The notes under the pieces are model-generated. The model saw nothing but the letters and a program-made list of their open reading frames with translations. It did no database searches and was not told where the DNA came from. 64,000 nt of DNA, taken from contig NZ_OY781982.1 of NCBI RefSeq assembly GCF_963677565.1, positions 919,934-983,933 on the forward strand, read 5' to 3'. Positions 44,529 to 54,665 of this stretch are shown in pieces. The position numbers and the translations under genes were made by a program. Numbering within the stretch: position 1 is the first letter of the stretch; each line of letters starts with the position of its first letter. The DNA is from an uncultured Draconibacterium sp. (GTDB lineage: Bacteria > Bacteroidota > Bacteroidia > Bacteroidales > Prolixibacteraceae).

Positions 44529-45404
44529 TTAGCCAATTGTGTGACTCTTGATTAATTCAACCATCATGGCTTCAATTTCTTCGTCGGCGGCCGAAATTAC
44601 TTTCGAATCTTTTGCCTGAAGAACCACATTCTCCACCGTTTTAACTTTGGTTGGCGAGCCGGTAAGACCAAGCTGCGACGCATCGGTTTCAATATCGTTA
44701 ACGGTCCATTCCTGAATCATCAGGTCGGGGTGTTCGTTGTATAAAGCAGTATAATCTTCGTTCTCTTTCTGAAGTTCGGTTACAGTTCTTGCCTTTTTGA
44801 ATTTCATAATTCGTTTGGCGTTACGGGCGCGGCAATCCGGTGCCGAGCCGTTAACAGTAAGTACCAAAGGCAAGGGACATTTAACGGTTTCCACACCATT
44901 CTCTAAACGGCGTTTTACGGTAACTGACTTGTCTTTTACTTCCAGAACTTCTTCAACGTATGTGATTTGCAACATACCAAGTTTTTCGGCCACCTGAGGA
45001 CCAACCTGGGCAGTATCACCATCAATAGCCTGACGACCGGCAATGATCATATCAATTTTACCCATTTTCTTTAGCGCCTGACCAATGGCATACGAGGTTG
45101 CCAACGTATCCGATCCGGCAAAAGCACGGTCGGTGAGCAAAATACCACCGTCGGCACCGCGATATAAACCTTCGCGAATAATATCGGCAGCCCTACCCGG
45201 CCCCATGGTTAAAATATTGATTTTTGATTCAGGAAATTGATCTTTAATGCGTAGTGCTTGTTCGAGGGCGTTCAAATCCTCGGGATTAAAGATGGCAGGA
45301 AGCACAGCCCTGTTTATCGTCCCGTCAGCCTTCATCGCATCTTTCCCCACATTTCGGGTGTCGGGAACCTGCTTTGCCAAAACAATAATGTTATAAGCCT
45401 TCAT
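44529..45404 (-). CDS. etfB: Electron transfer flavoprotein beta subunit
   Basis: A 291-residue EtfB. Beginning MKAYNIIVLAKQVPDTRNVG, it has FNPEDLNALEQALR, LTMGPGRAADIIREGLYRGADGGILLTD and the signature block VKRRLENGVETVKCPLPLVLTVN. First gene of the three-gene unit, 32 bases before etfA. Its promoter must lie in the long spacer beyond 45405. Confidence 0.95.
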   Translation of the reverse strand: MKAYNIIVLAKQVPDTRNVGKDAMKADGTINRAVLPAIFNPEDLNALEQALRIKDQFPESKINILTMGPGRAADIIREGLYRGADGGILLTDRAFAGSDTLATSYAIGQALKKMGKIDMIIAGRQAIDGDTAQVGPQVAEKLGMLQITYVEEVLEVKDKSVTVKRRLENGVETVKCPLPLVLTVNGSAPDCRARNAKRIMKFKKARTVTELQKENEDYTALYNEHPDLMIQEWTVNDIETDASQLGLTGSPTKVKTVENVVLQAKDSKVISAADEEIEAMMVELIKSHTIG

Positions 45405-45892
45405 TCAGTAAGTTTTTTTATTGATTCTTATATAATTTCTTTATTTTTTGCCTATTACTGCAGCATAAGTCTTCTATTCTGCAATTTGAAAAGCTAACAA
45501 ATATAAAAATCGACGTAAAACTAACCAAAGAGATTCGGGTACTTTCACCTTTAATCTTTGTTAAAATCCTGACCAGTCAAGGCATTCAGACAAAAAGCCC
45601 CCCTCAAAAGCAATGCTGACAAGACTTTAAAACAATCAACTTCGATATTCTAAAATTCTGAGACCGATTAGAAGAAGATAATTTAAAACCATTTTAATTT
45701 AGTAGTCGCTCGAAATAGCCTCAATTCACGTGTTATCGCTGCCTTTGGGACTCAACAATTGTTGAAAAGGCAACCCTCTTAATGTATAATGTACAATTTT
45801 TACCCATACAATTCGAAAGTCTGTACCTGGTATTTTGATTCGTGAATTCAATATTCAGGGAATTGAATTAAAGACTGGTTGTTGAAATTAGA

Positions 45893-45980
45893 TAATTTTG
45901 TTATCTTCATCCTCGGATTTTCAAACCAAATCTAACCAAATTAATTTATAGAACCGACTCATAATGAGTCGGTTTTTTTA
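45893..45980 (+). ncRNA. Candidate short transcript ending in a terminator
   Basis: TAATTTTG (45893-45900) fits the TAnnTTTG -7 element. About 52 bases later AACCGACTCAT (45952-45962) and ATGAGTCGGTT (45964-45974) form a strong hairpin followed by seven T residues. The predicted RNA of about 70 nt has no ORF of note. No -33 element is seen, so a terminator of a longer unknown plus-strand transcript is an alternative. Confidence 0.35.
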
Positions 45981-46048
45981 TTTTATGAATGCCCACACTC
46001 CTTCATAGGGATCCTAAAGTCAACTTCTTATTTTGAACATTAGGATAT

Positions 46049-46083
46049 AAAAAAAGAGGAACCAAATTTTTGATTCCTCTTTA
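46049..46083 (-). terminator. Terminator after the DUF3467 gene (rpoBC end)
   Basis: AAAGAGGAA (46053-46061) pairs with TTCCTCTTT (46074-46082) with a 12-base loop, and a T-rich tract follows on the minus strand. It is 21 bases after the stop at 46104. Confidence 0.8.
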
Positions 46084-46103
46084 TATATTTTGCTCTTAAT
46101 TAT

Positions 46104-46430
46104 CTAAGCCTGAGCTGTCGGCCCACCAAAATTCATTGGTGGCATCGTCGGATCTGATCCCGGTTTTACGTTCTTAATCGGGCCATGCTGTGCTTCGTAT
46201 TTTGCTACGTTGTCCTGCAAAGCCATTAACAAACGTTTGGCATGTTCCGGCGTAAGAATAATCCTTGATTTTACATTCGCTTTTGGAATACCGGGCATGA
46301 TCCGGACAAAATCCACCACAAATTCTGAACTGGAATGAGTAATAACAGCAAGGTTCGAATAGGTTCCCTGTGCTACTTCTTCATTTAATTCAATGTTTAT
46401 CTGTTGCGATTTTTGTTTGTTATCTTCCAT
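46104..46430 (-). CDS. DUF3467-family protein
   Basis: A 108-residue cytoplasmic protein with the DUF3467 pattern: INIELNEEVAQGTYSNLAVITHSSSEFVVDFVRIMPG, here seen around residues 11-47, then KANVKSRIILTPEHAKRLLMALQDNVAKYE, and a Pro/Gly-rich tail. It starts 11 bases after the rpoC stop, so it is cotranscribed with rpoBC. Function unknown in the family. Confidence 0.85.
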   Translation of the reverse strand: MEDNKQKSQQINIELNEEVAQGTYSNLAVITHSSSEFVVDFVRIMPGIPKANVKSRIILTPEHAKRLLMALQDNVAKYEAQHGPIKNVKPGSDPTMPPMNFGGPTAQA

Positions 46431-46441
46431 GATAATAGTTT

Positions 46442-49400
46442 TTATCGATTATCTGAATGTCTCATATCAACCAACCTGTCGTACTCTGATTTTGAACCAA
46501 CAACAAGGTTTTTGTATTCTTTCAAACCAGTACCAGCCGGTATCAGGTGACCACATATTACGTTCTCTTTCAATCCGTCAAGGTAATCGATCTTACCATT
46601 GATAGCGGCTTCATTAAGAACTTTTGTAGTTTCCTGGAATGATGCGGCAGACAACCAGCTACGTGTTTGTAACGCTGCTTTTGTAATACCCTGAAGAATC
46701 TGGCTTGATGTAGCTGGAATTGCTTCTCTCGCTTCAACCAATGCCTTATCTTTTCTTCTGAGTTGCGAATTTTCATCTCTCAAACGACGTGCAGAAATGA
46801 TCTGACCAGCTTTTAGGCCTTCAGCATCTCCCGGTTCAACAACAACTTTTTTATTGTAGATCCAGTCGTTTTCCGACATAAATTCGTTTTTGTCAACCAC
46901 TTGTTTTTCAAGGAAACGGGTATCTCCCGGATCAACGATTTCTACCTTACGCATCATCTGACGGATGATGATCTCAAAGTGTTTATCGTTAATTTTTACA
47001 CCCTGCATACGATACACATCCTGAACTTCGTTCAAAATGTATTCCTGAACTGCAGTAGGCCCTTTAATTGCAAGAATATCAGAAGGTGTTGTAGCACCAT
47101 CAGATAACGGTATACCTGCTCTAATATAATCGTTTTCCTGTACAAGGATCTGTTTCGACAGCGGTACAAGATATTTCTTAACATCGCCATTTTTGGTTGT
47201 AACAATGATCTCGCGGTTACCACGCTTGATCTTGCCCAATGAAACTTCACCATCAACCTCTGAAACAACAGCAGGGTTAGAAGGATTACGTGCTTCGAAA
47301 AGCTCGGTAACACGTGGCAGACCCCCTGTGATATCGCCCGCTTTACCGGCCGCACGAGGAATTTTCACCAAAATCTTTCCTGCCTTAACTTCTTCTCCGT
47401 CATCTACCGAGATATGTCCACCAACAGGAAGGTTGTACGAGCGGATCATTTCTCCGGCATCGTCCATAATCTTCAATGTTGGGTTTTTGGTTTTATCCTT
47501 TGTTTCAATGATCACACGCTCACTGTAACCGGTTTGCTCATCCGACTCTTTACGGAATGTAATACCGTCAATCAGATTTTCAAACTCCACTTTACCGTTA
47601 AATTCGGTAATGATTACACCGTTAAATGGATCCCACTCACAAATCATAGCTCCTTTGCGAATCTCCTGGCCATTTTTCACATACAATTTACAACCGTATG
47701 GAAGCGGGTGTGTAGAAAGCGGAATATTTGTGTTTTTATCGATAATCTTTAATTCGGCCAAACGACTTACTACAACCTCTACATCGTTTCCTTCGTCATC
47801 TTTGTACGATACCGAACGAAGCTCTTCAATCTCGCAGTATCCATCGTATCTCGATTCAACTGTTGATTGTGCTGAGATGTTACCTGCGATACCCCCTACG
47901 TGGAAGGTACGAAGTGTAAGCTGTGTACCCGGCTCACCAATCGACTGCGCAGCAATAACTCCGGTTGCTTCACCTTTCTGAACTTTCTTGCCGGTTGCCA
48001 GGTTACGTCCGTAACACTTGGCACAAACACCAACTTTCGATTCACAGGTTAATACCGAACGAATTTCAACACTTTCAATAGGCGAATCCTCGATTACTTT
48101 TGCAATTTCTTCAGTAATTTCATCACCCGATTTGATGATCAACTCACCATTCAATGGGTGGTAAATATCATGAACTGTTGTACGACCAATGATTCTTTCG
48201 AATAATGATGCAACAACCTCTTCGTTATTTTTCACATCAGTAGCTACCAAACCACGCAATGTTCCGCAGTCGTCTTCCGAGATGATTACATCCTGGGCAA
48301 CGTCTACCAAACGACGTGTTAAGTAACCCGCATCAGCTGTTTTAAGTGCGGTATCCGCCAAACCTTTACGAGCACCGTGAGTAGAGATAAAGTACTCCAG
48401 TACCGAAAGACCTTCTTTAAAGTTTGCCAAAATCGGGTTTTCAATAATCTGAGAACCTGTAGAACCAGATTTTTGTGGTTTTGCCATCAAACCCCTCATT
48501 CCGCACAACTGGCGAATCTGCTCTTTAGAACCCCTTGCTCCGGAGTCAAGCATCATATAAATTGAGTTGAATCCCTGACGGTCGGTACTAATGGTTTTCA
48601 TTACCGACTGTGTAAGCTTCGAATTTGCATGTGTCCAAATATCAATAACCTGGTTGTAACGTTCGTTATTGGTAATGAAACCCATGTTATAGTTGTTGAT
48701 TACCTCTTCAACTTCCTGGTAACCGTTTCCTACAATATCAGCTTTATCCTCAGGAATAATAACGTCGCCAAGGTTGAACGACAAACCACCGCGGTATGCC
48801 ATTGTATAACCAAGGTTTTTAATATCATCAAGGAATTTAACTGTAATTGCGTTACCGCTTGAGTTAAATACGTCGGTAATAATTGTACGCAACGATTTTT
48901 TAGTAAGCAACTGGTTTACATATCCTGCCTGACGAGGAACAAACTCGTTGAAAAGAACACGACCTACAGTTGTTTCAATGATGTGCTTGAAGTACTCTCC
49001 ATTCTCATCAATATCTTCAACTTTTACTTTAATTACTGCGTGAAGATCAATCGCTTTCTCTTCGTATGCAATTTGTACTTCTTCGGCCGAGTAGAAAGTC
49101 ATTCCTTCACCGCGACAACCTTGACGTGGTTTGGTCATGTAGTAAAGACCAAGAACCATATCCTGCGATGGTACCTGAATAGGTGCACCGTTAGCAGGGT
49201 TCAACAGGTTGTGCGAAGCAAGCATTAACAACTGAGCCTCCAAAATTGCGGCATTACCTAATGGTAAGTGAACCGCCATCTGGTCACCGTCGAAGTCGGC
49301 GTTAAATCCGGTACATACCAACGGGTGTAGCTGAATTGCCTTACCTTCAATAAGAACAGGCTGGAAGGCCTGAATTGACAGACGGTGCAGCGTAGGTGCC

Positions 49401-50710
49401 CTGTTCAACATTACAGGGTGTCCTTTCAGCACGTTTTCAAGAATTTCCCAAACTACAGGATCTTTTCTGTCAACGATTTTCTTTGCCGATTTTACAGTTT
49501 TTACAATTCCTCTTTCAATCAACTTACGGATTACGAAAGGTTTGTAAAGTTCTGCTGCCATATCTTTTGGAATACCGCATTCGTGAATCCTTAATTTAGG
49601 ACCAACAACGATTACCGAACGTGCAGAATAATCAACACGTTTACCCAAAAGGTTCTGACGGAAACGACCTTGCTTACCTTTCAAACTGTCGGACAGTGAT
49701 TTTAAAGCACGGTTGTTTTCTGTTTTAACGGCGTTAGATTTTCTTGAGTTATCGAATAACGAATCTACAGCTTCCTGTAGCATACGTTTCTCGTTTCTTA
49801 AAATTACCTCAGGAGCTTTAATCTCAATCAATCGTTTCAAACGGTTGTTACGGATAATTACTCTTCGGTAAAGGTCATTCAAATCTGACGTTGCAAAGCG
49901 TCCACCATCCAGCGGCACTAACGGACGCAAATCAGGAGGAATTACAGGCACTACCCTAACGATCATCCATTCCGGACGGTTAAGGTTTTTACTTGCTCTG
50001 AATGCCTCAACAACCTGCAGACGTTTCAACGCCTCGTTTTTACGCTGCTGCGATGTTTCGGTGTTTGCTTTATGACGCAATGTGTATGATAATGAATCCA
50101 GCTCTAAACGGCTAAGAATATCAAACAATGCTTCAGCACCCATTTTGGCAATGAACTTGTTTGGATCGTCGTCGTCAAGGAATTGATTTTCTTTTGGAAG
50201 CGTATCCAGAATATCCAGGTACTCTTCTTCAGTTAAGAAATCCAATTCTTTAACACCATCCTGAGCTTTTACACCCGGCTGGATAACAACATAGCGTTCG
50301 TAATAAATAATGGTATCAAGCTTTTTGGTTGGTAAACCAAGCAAGTAACCAATTTTGTTAGGCAACGATTTGAAATACCAAATGTGAGCTACCGGTACCA
50401 CCAATGAAATGTGCCCCATACGCTCACGACGTACTTTCTTTTCGGTAACTTCAACACCACAACGGTCGCAAACGATACCTTTATAACGGATACGTTTGTA
50501 TTTACCACAGTGGCATTCGTAGTCTTTTACCGGTCCGAAAATACGCTCACAGAACAAACCATCACGTTCTGGTTTATACGTTCTGTAGTTAATTGTTTCT
50601 GGCTTCAGTACTTCACCAAACGATCTTTCCAGAATTTCTTCAGGAGATGAAAGGCTTACTGAAACTTTTGCGAAACTAGTTTTTGCTTTATTATCTTTTT
50701 TGAATGCCAT
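46442..50710 (-). CDS. rpoC: RNA polymerase beta' subunit
   Basis: A 1422-residue beta' subunit in one frame. The N-terminal zinc-binding domain is CHCGKYKRIRYKGIVCDRCGVEV, and the catalytic Mg-binding NADFDGDQMAVH has its three Asp at 472, 474 and 476. Further conserved blocks include the bridge helix/trigger-loop region with GEPGTQLTLRTFHVGG and the C-terminal MQGVKINDKHFEIIIRQMM. It lies 42 bases after rpoB. Length is typical of Bacteroidota. Confidence 0.98.
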   Translation of the reverse strand: MAFKKDNKAKTSFAKVSVSLSSPEEILERSFGEVLKPETINYRTYKPERDGLFCERIFGPVKDYECHCGKYKRIRYKGIVCDRCGVEVTEKKVRRERMGHISLVVPVAHIWYFKSLPNKIGYLLGLPTKKLDTIIYYERYVVIQPGVKAQDGVKELDFLTEEEYLDILDTLPKENQFLDDDDPNKFIAKMGAEALFDILSRLELDSLSYTLRHKANTETSQQRKNEALKRLQVVEAFRASKNLNRPEWMIVRVVPVIPPDLRPLVPLDGGRFATSDLNDLYRRVIIRNNRLKRLIEIKAPEVILRNEKRMLQEAVDSLFDNSRKSNAVKTENNRALKSLSDSLKGKQGRFRQNLLGKRVDYSARSVIVVGPKLRIHECGIPKDMAAELYKPFVIRKLIERGIVKTVKSAKKIVDRKDPVVWEILENVLKGHPVMLNRAPTLHRLSIQAFQPVLIEGKAIQLHPLVCTGFNADFDGDQMAVHLPLGNAAILEAQLLMLASHNLLNPANGAPIQVPSQDMVLGLYYMTKPRQGCRGEGMTFYSAEEVQIAYEEKAIDLHAVIKVKVEDIDENGEYFKHIIETTVGRVLFNEFVPRQAGYVNQLLTKKSLRTIITDVFNSSGNAITVKFLDDIKNLGYTMAYRGGLSFNLGDVIIPEDKADIVGNGYQEVEEVINNYNMGFITNNERYNQVIDIWTHANSKLTQSVMKTISTDRQGFNSIYMMLDSGARGSKEQIRQLCGMRGLMAKPQKSGSTGSQIIENPILANFKEGLSVLEYFISTHGARKGLADTALKTADAGYLTRRLVDVAQDVIISEDDCGTLRGLVATDVKNNEEVVASLFERIIGRTTVHDIYHPLNGELIIKSGDEITEEIAKVIEDSPIESVEIRSVLTCESKVGVCAKCYGRNLATGKKVQKGEATGVIAAQSIGEPGTQLTLRTFHVGGIAGNISAQSTVESRYDGYCEIEELRSVSYKDDEGNDVEVVVSRLAELKIIDKNTNIPLSTHPLPYGCKLYVKNGQEIRKGAMICEWDPFNGVIITEFNGKVEFENLIDGITFRKESDEQTGYSERVIIETKDKTKNPTLKIMDDAGEMIRSYNLPVGGHISVDDGEEVKAGKILVKIPRAAGKAGDITGGLPRVTELFEARNPSNPAVVSEVDGEVSLGKIKRGNREIIVTTKNGDVKKYLVPLSKQILVQENDYIRAGIPLSDGATTPSDILAIKGPTAVQEYILNEVQDVYRMQGVKINDKHFEIIIRQMMRKVEIVDPGDTRFLEKQVVDKNEFMSENDWIYNKKVVVEPGDAEGLKAGQIISARRLRDENSQLRRKDKALVEAREAIPATSSQILQGITKAALQTRSWLSAASFQETTKVLNEAAINGKIDYLDGLKENVICGHLIPAGTGLKEYKNLVVGSKSEYDRLVDMRHSDNR

Positions 50711-50752
50711 AATTCAAATTAACTATCAAATTAAAACTGCACCTAACTTATT

Positions 50753-53700
50753 CTACTCCATTCTCACGCTCAGACCAAGTCCGCGTAATTCGTGAAGCAG
50801 TACATTCAGCGATTCAGGAATTCCCGGTTGTGGCATTGGCTCACCTTTCACAATCGATTCGTAAGCTTTTGCACGTCCCATTACGTCGTCCGACTTAACG
50901 GTAAGAATTTCCTGAAGAATATGAGAAGCACCAAATGCCTCCAGTGCCCAAACTTCCATCTCACCAAAACGCTGACCACCAAACTGTGCTTTACCACCTA
51001 ATGGCTGCTGCGTAATTAATGAGTAAGGTCCGATTGAACGAGCGTGCATTTTGTCTTCTACCATGTGGCCCAGTTTCAACATGTAAATTATACCTACAGT
51101 TGCCGGCTGGTCGAATGGTTCTCCGGTTTCACCGTTAATCAGGCGGGTTTCTCCATAGCGAGGTATACCTGCCTTATCGGTATATTCAGAAACTTCGTCC
51201 AAACTTGCACCATCAAAAATAGGTGTAGCGAATTTCAAACCAAGCTCTTTTCCAGCCCACCCCAATACAGTTTCGTAAATCTGTCCAAGGTTCATACGCG
51301 ATGGTACACCAAGTGGGTTCAATACGATATCAACCGGTGTTCCATCGGCAAGGAATGGCATATCTTCGGCACGTACCACACGCGAAACAATACCTTTGTT
51401 ACCGTGACGCCCCGCCATTTTATCACCAATTTGGAGTTTGCGTTTTTTAGCGATGTAAATTTTAGCCAACTGAATAATACCTGCAGGAAGCTCATCACCG
51501 ATGGTTACGTTGTAACGCTCGCGACGCGATACGGATTCTGCCTCTTTCTGCTTCATAATGAAGTTGTTCACCAATCTAAAAATCAAATCGTTTTTAGCTT
51601 TATCGGTGGTCCATTTTGAAGGATCAATGTTCAGGTAATCCAGTTCCTGTAATTGCTTCAGTGTAAATTTAACGCCTTTCGGAATAAACTCTGTTCCGTA
51701 ATAGTCTTTCACTCCCTGCGAAGTTTTACCATTAACCAATGTGAACAGTTTATCTTCGAGTTTTATGCGTAGTGCTGCAATGTCTTTTTCCAGTTTCTCA
51801 TCGATCTGGTCAAGCAATGTTTTTGTTGCTTTACCTTTTTTGTCTTTCGCAACGCGAGAGAACAATTTTTTATCGATAACAACACCTTTTAAAGATGGAG
51901 ACGCTTTTAATGAAGCATCTTTTACATCACCTGCTTTGTCACCAAAGATGGCTCGTAAAAGTTTTTCTTCCGGAGAAGGATCAGATTCTCCTTTTGGCGT
52001 AATTTTACCAATAAGGATGTCGCCAGGTTTTACGTTGGCTCCAACTCTGATCAAACCATTTTCATCGAGGTTACGGGTGGCTTCTTCACTTACGTTAGGA
52101 ATATCAGAAGTAAATTCTTCAACTCCACGTTTTGTGTCGCGTACTTCCAAAGTGTATTCATCAACGTGTACCGATGTAAAAACATCTTCGCGAACGATAC
52201 GCTCCGAAATTACAATCGCATCCTCGTAGTTGTAACCCTGCCAAGGCATAAATGCCACCTGCAGGTTACGTCCAAGAGCCAGCTCTCCTTTATCGGTTGC
52301 ATAACCTTCGGTAAGAATTTCACCATTTGCTACGCGCTGACCTTTTACTACAATTGGTTTCAGGTCAACTGTAGTACCTTGGTTAGTTTTAGTATATTTT
52401 TGCAGATTATATGTTACCACCTCAGGATCGAAGCTCACAAAGCGATCTTCTTCCGTCATATCGTAACGTACAATAATCTGTTTTGCATCAACGAATTCGA
52501 TAACACCATCGGCTTCGGCACAAATCATTACTTTCGAATCTTTGGCAACACTTGCCTCTAATCCGGTACCAACAATTGGTGCTTCAGGACGAAGCAGTGG
52601 TACTGCCTGACGCATCATGTTCGATCCCATCAATGCACGGTTCGCATCATCGTGCTCAAGGAACGAAATAAGTGATGCCGCTACCGAAGCGATCTGGTTA
52701 GGACCAACGTCCATCAGTTCAACTTCACCCGCTTCAACTACAGGGTAATCACCGTCCAAACGTGCTTTAACACGGTCGTTAATGAATTTACCATCTTCGC
52801 CGATTGGCGCGTTTGCCTGTGCAATGATTTTACCTTCTTCCTCTTCTGCAGTTAAGTAAACAGCACCTGTTTCTGACAAGTCAACTGTTCCGTTTTCTAC
52901 TTTTCGGTATGGTGTTGAAATAAATCCTAAATCATTGATTTTTGCGAAAACACACAAAGAAGAGATCAAACCAATGTTAGGTCCTTCTGGTGTTTCAATC
53001 GGACATAAACGACCGTAGTGCGTAAAGTGAACGTCACGAACCTCGAAACCTGCACGCTCGCGAGAAAGACCACCAGGACCTAAAGCCGACATACGACGTT
53101 TGTGCGTCATTTCAGCAAGTGGGTTGGTTTGATCCATAAACTGCGACAGTGCGTTTGTTCCGAAGAATGAGTTGATTACTGAAGACAATGTTTTCGAGTT
53201 AATCAAATCAATCGGCGTAAACACCTCGTTATCGCGAACATTCATACGCTCGCGAATTGTACGTGCCATACGTGCTAAACCTACACCAAACTGGTTGTAC
53301 ATTTGCTCGCCAACCGTACGTACCCTACGGTTACTTAAGTGGTCAATATCATCAACATCGGTTTTTGAGTTTACCAATTGAATTAAATTCTTGATAATCT
53401 CGATGATGTCGATTTTTGTAAGGACACGGTTTTCCATGTCCAGGTCTAATCCTAATTTTTTATTGATTCTGTAACGACCAACTTCTCCAAGGTCGTATCT
53501 CTTATCCGAGAAGAACAGTTTATCAATAACGTCGCGTGCAGTAGCTTCATCGGGCGGTTCTGCGTTACGCAACTGACGGTAGATGTGAAGTACGGCTTCT
53601 TTTTCCGAGTTACATGGATCTTTCTGAAGCGTGTTGTAAATAATAGCAAAATCTTGCTGGTTCTGATCTTCTTTGTGCAACAGAATGGTTTTTACACCCG

Positions 53701-54562
53701 ATTCAAGAATTTCTTCAATGTGATCTTCTTCAATGTCTGTTTCACGATCAATAATTACTTCATTACGCTCGATCGATACAACTTCACCAGTATCTTCATC
53801 AACAAAGTCTTCAACCCACGATTTTAATACACGGGCTGCAAGTCTTCTACCGATAACTTTTTTTAAACCTGACTTTGAAACTTTAACTTCATCAGCCAGA
53901 TCGAATATTTCAAGTACATCTTTATCACTTTCGTATCCGATTGCACGTAATAATGTGGTTACAGGTAATTTCTTTTTCCTGTCGATGTACGCAAACATCA
54001 CACTGTTGATGTCGGTAGCAAATTCAATCCACGATCCTTTAAAAGGAATGATACGCGCTGAATATAGTTTTGTACCGTTGGCATGTAAACTTTGGCCAAA
54101 GAATACACCCGGAGATCTGTGCAACTGAGAAACGATAACCCTTTCAGCACCATTTATGATGTAGGTACCTCTGTTGGTCATGTATGGCACAGTCCCTAAA
54201 TACACATCCTGAACTACGGTATCAAAGTCTTCGTGTTCCGGATCGGTACAGTAGAGTTTTAATTTTGCTTTTAGCGGTACACTAAAAGTTAAACCACGTT
54301 CTATACACTCGTCAATCGAGTATCGAGGAGGATCGACCTGATAGTCGATAAATTCCAATACGAAATTATTTCGAGTATCCGATATTGGAAAGTTTTCTTC
54401 AAAAACTCTGTATAAACCCTCCCCTTTTCTTTTGTCAGGTGTGGTTTTTAACTGAAAAAAATCTTTAAATGATTTAACTTGTACTTCTAAGAAGTCAGGG
54501 TAATCAAACCTGGTTTGTGTTGAGGAAAAATTAATCCTCTCTTTTTTTGCTTGTACTGACAT
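50753..54562 (-). CDS. rpoB: RNA polymerase beta subunit
   Basis: 1269 residues from ATG 54562 (MSVQAKKERINFSSTQTRF); the longer frame to 54619 crosses the rplL-rpoB hairpin and is rejected. The rifampicin-binding region reads LSQFMDQTNPLAEMTHKRRMSALGPGGLSRE over two blocks, with the Asp, His and Ser of the sensitive type. KMAGRHGNKG and the C-terminal ALEAFGASHILQEILTVKSDD are present. It is followed 42 bases later by rpoC. Confidence 0.98.
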   Translation of the reverse strand: MSVQAKKERINFSSTQTRFDYPDFLEVQVKSFKDFFQLKTTPDKRKGEGLYRVFEENFPISDTRNNFVLEFIDYQVDPPRYSIDECIERGLTFSVPLKAKLKLYCTDPEHEDFDTVVQDVYLGTVPYMTNRGTYIINGAERVIVSQLHRSPGVFFGQSLHANGTKLYSARIIPFKGSWIEFATDINSVMFAYIDRKKKLPVTTLLRAIGYESDKDVLEIFDLADEVKVSKSGLKKVIGRRLAARVLKSWVEDFVDEDTGEVVSIERNEVIIDRETDIEEDHIEEILESGVKTILLHKEDQNQQDFAIIYNTLQKDPCNSEKEAVLHIYRQLRNAEPPDEATARDVIDKLFFSDKRYDLGEVGRYRINKKLGLDLDMENRVLTKIDIIEIIKNLIQLVNSKTDVDDIDHLSNRRVRTVGEQMYNQFGVGLARMARTIRERMNVRDNEVFTPIDLINSKTLSSVINSFFGTNALSQFMDQTNPLAEMTHKRRMSALGPGGLSRERAGFEVRDVHFTHYGRLCPIETPEGPNIGLISSLCVFAKINDLGFISTPYRKVENGTVDLSETGAVYLTAEEEEGKIIAQANAPIGEDGKFINDRVKARLDGDYPVVEAGEVELMDVGPNQIASVAASLISFLEHDDANRALMGSNMMRQAVPLLRPEAPIVGTGLEASVAKDSKVMICAEADGVIEFVDAKQIIVRYDMTEEDRFVSFDPEVVTYNLQKYTKTNQGTTVDLKPIVVKGQRVANGEILTEGYATDKGELALGRNLQVAFMPWQGYNYEDAIVISERIVREDVFTSVHVDEYTLEVRDTKRGVEEFTSDIPNVSEEATRNLDENGLIRVGANVKPGDILIGKITPKGESDPSPEEKLLRAIFGDKAGDVKDASLKASPSLKGVVIDKKLFSRVAKDKKGKATKTLLDQIDEKLEKDIAALRIKLEDKLFTLVNGKTSQGVKDYYGTEFIPKGVKFTLKQLQELDYLNIDPSKWTTDKAKNDLIFRLVNNFIMKQKEAESVSRRERYNVTIGDELPAGIIQLAKIYIAKKRKLQIGDKMAGRHGNKGIVSRVVRAEDMPFLADGTPVDIVLNPLGVPSRMNLGQIYETVLGWAGKELGLKFATPIFDGASLDEVSEYTDKAGIPRYGETRLINGETGEPFDQPATVGIIYMLKLGHMVEDKMHARSIGPYSLITQQPLGGKAQFGGQRFGEMEVWALEAFGASHILQEILTVKSDDVMGRAKAYESIVKGEPMPQPGIPESLNVLLHELRGLGLSVRME

Positions 54563-54600
54563 GCATTTATACAGGTTAATTATATAAAATATAAATACAC

Positions 54601-54639
54601 AAAAAGGTTTAGAACCCAACTTACGAAGGGTTCTAAACC
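54601..54639 (-). terminator. Attenuator-type hairpin between rplL and rpoB
   Basis: GGTTTAGAACCC (54606-54617) pairs with GGGTTCTAAACC (54628-54639), a 12-bp stem with a 10-base loop, followed by five T residues on the minus strand. It sits between rplL and rpoB, where a partial terminator lowers rpoBC relative to ribosomal protein expression in other bacteria. A second weak TTACC/GGTAA pairing lies just upstream. Confidence 0.75.
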
Positions 54640-54665
54640 ATATTACCTAAAATAGGTAAGCTTGC

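Larger units (their letters stand above)
45405..46103. other. Long spacer between etfB and DUF3467 gene
   Basis: About 700 bp without a supported gene. It holds an extended inverted repeat at 45741-45771 (GCCTTT/AAAGGC arms around the perfect palindrome TCAACAATTGTTGA at 45752-45765), a candidate short RNA ending at a terminator (45893-45980), and the terminator of the rpoBC operon at 46049. The etfB promoter must also be here. Confidence 0.5.

Noticed and set aside
54563..54619. Longer N-terminus for RpoB
   Set aside because: The added residues cross the rplL-rpoB hairpin; family members start at the MSVQ-type position.
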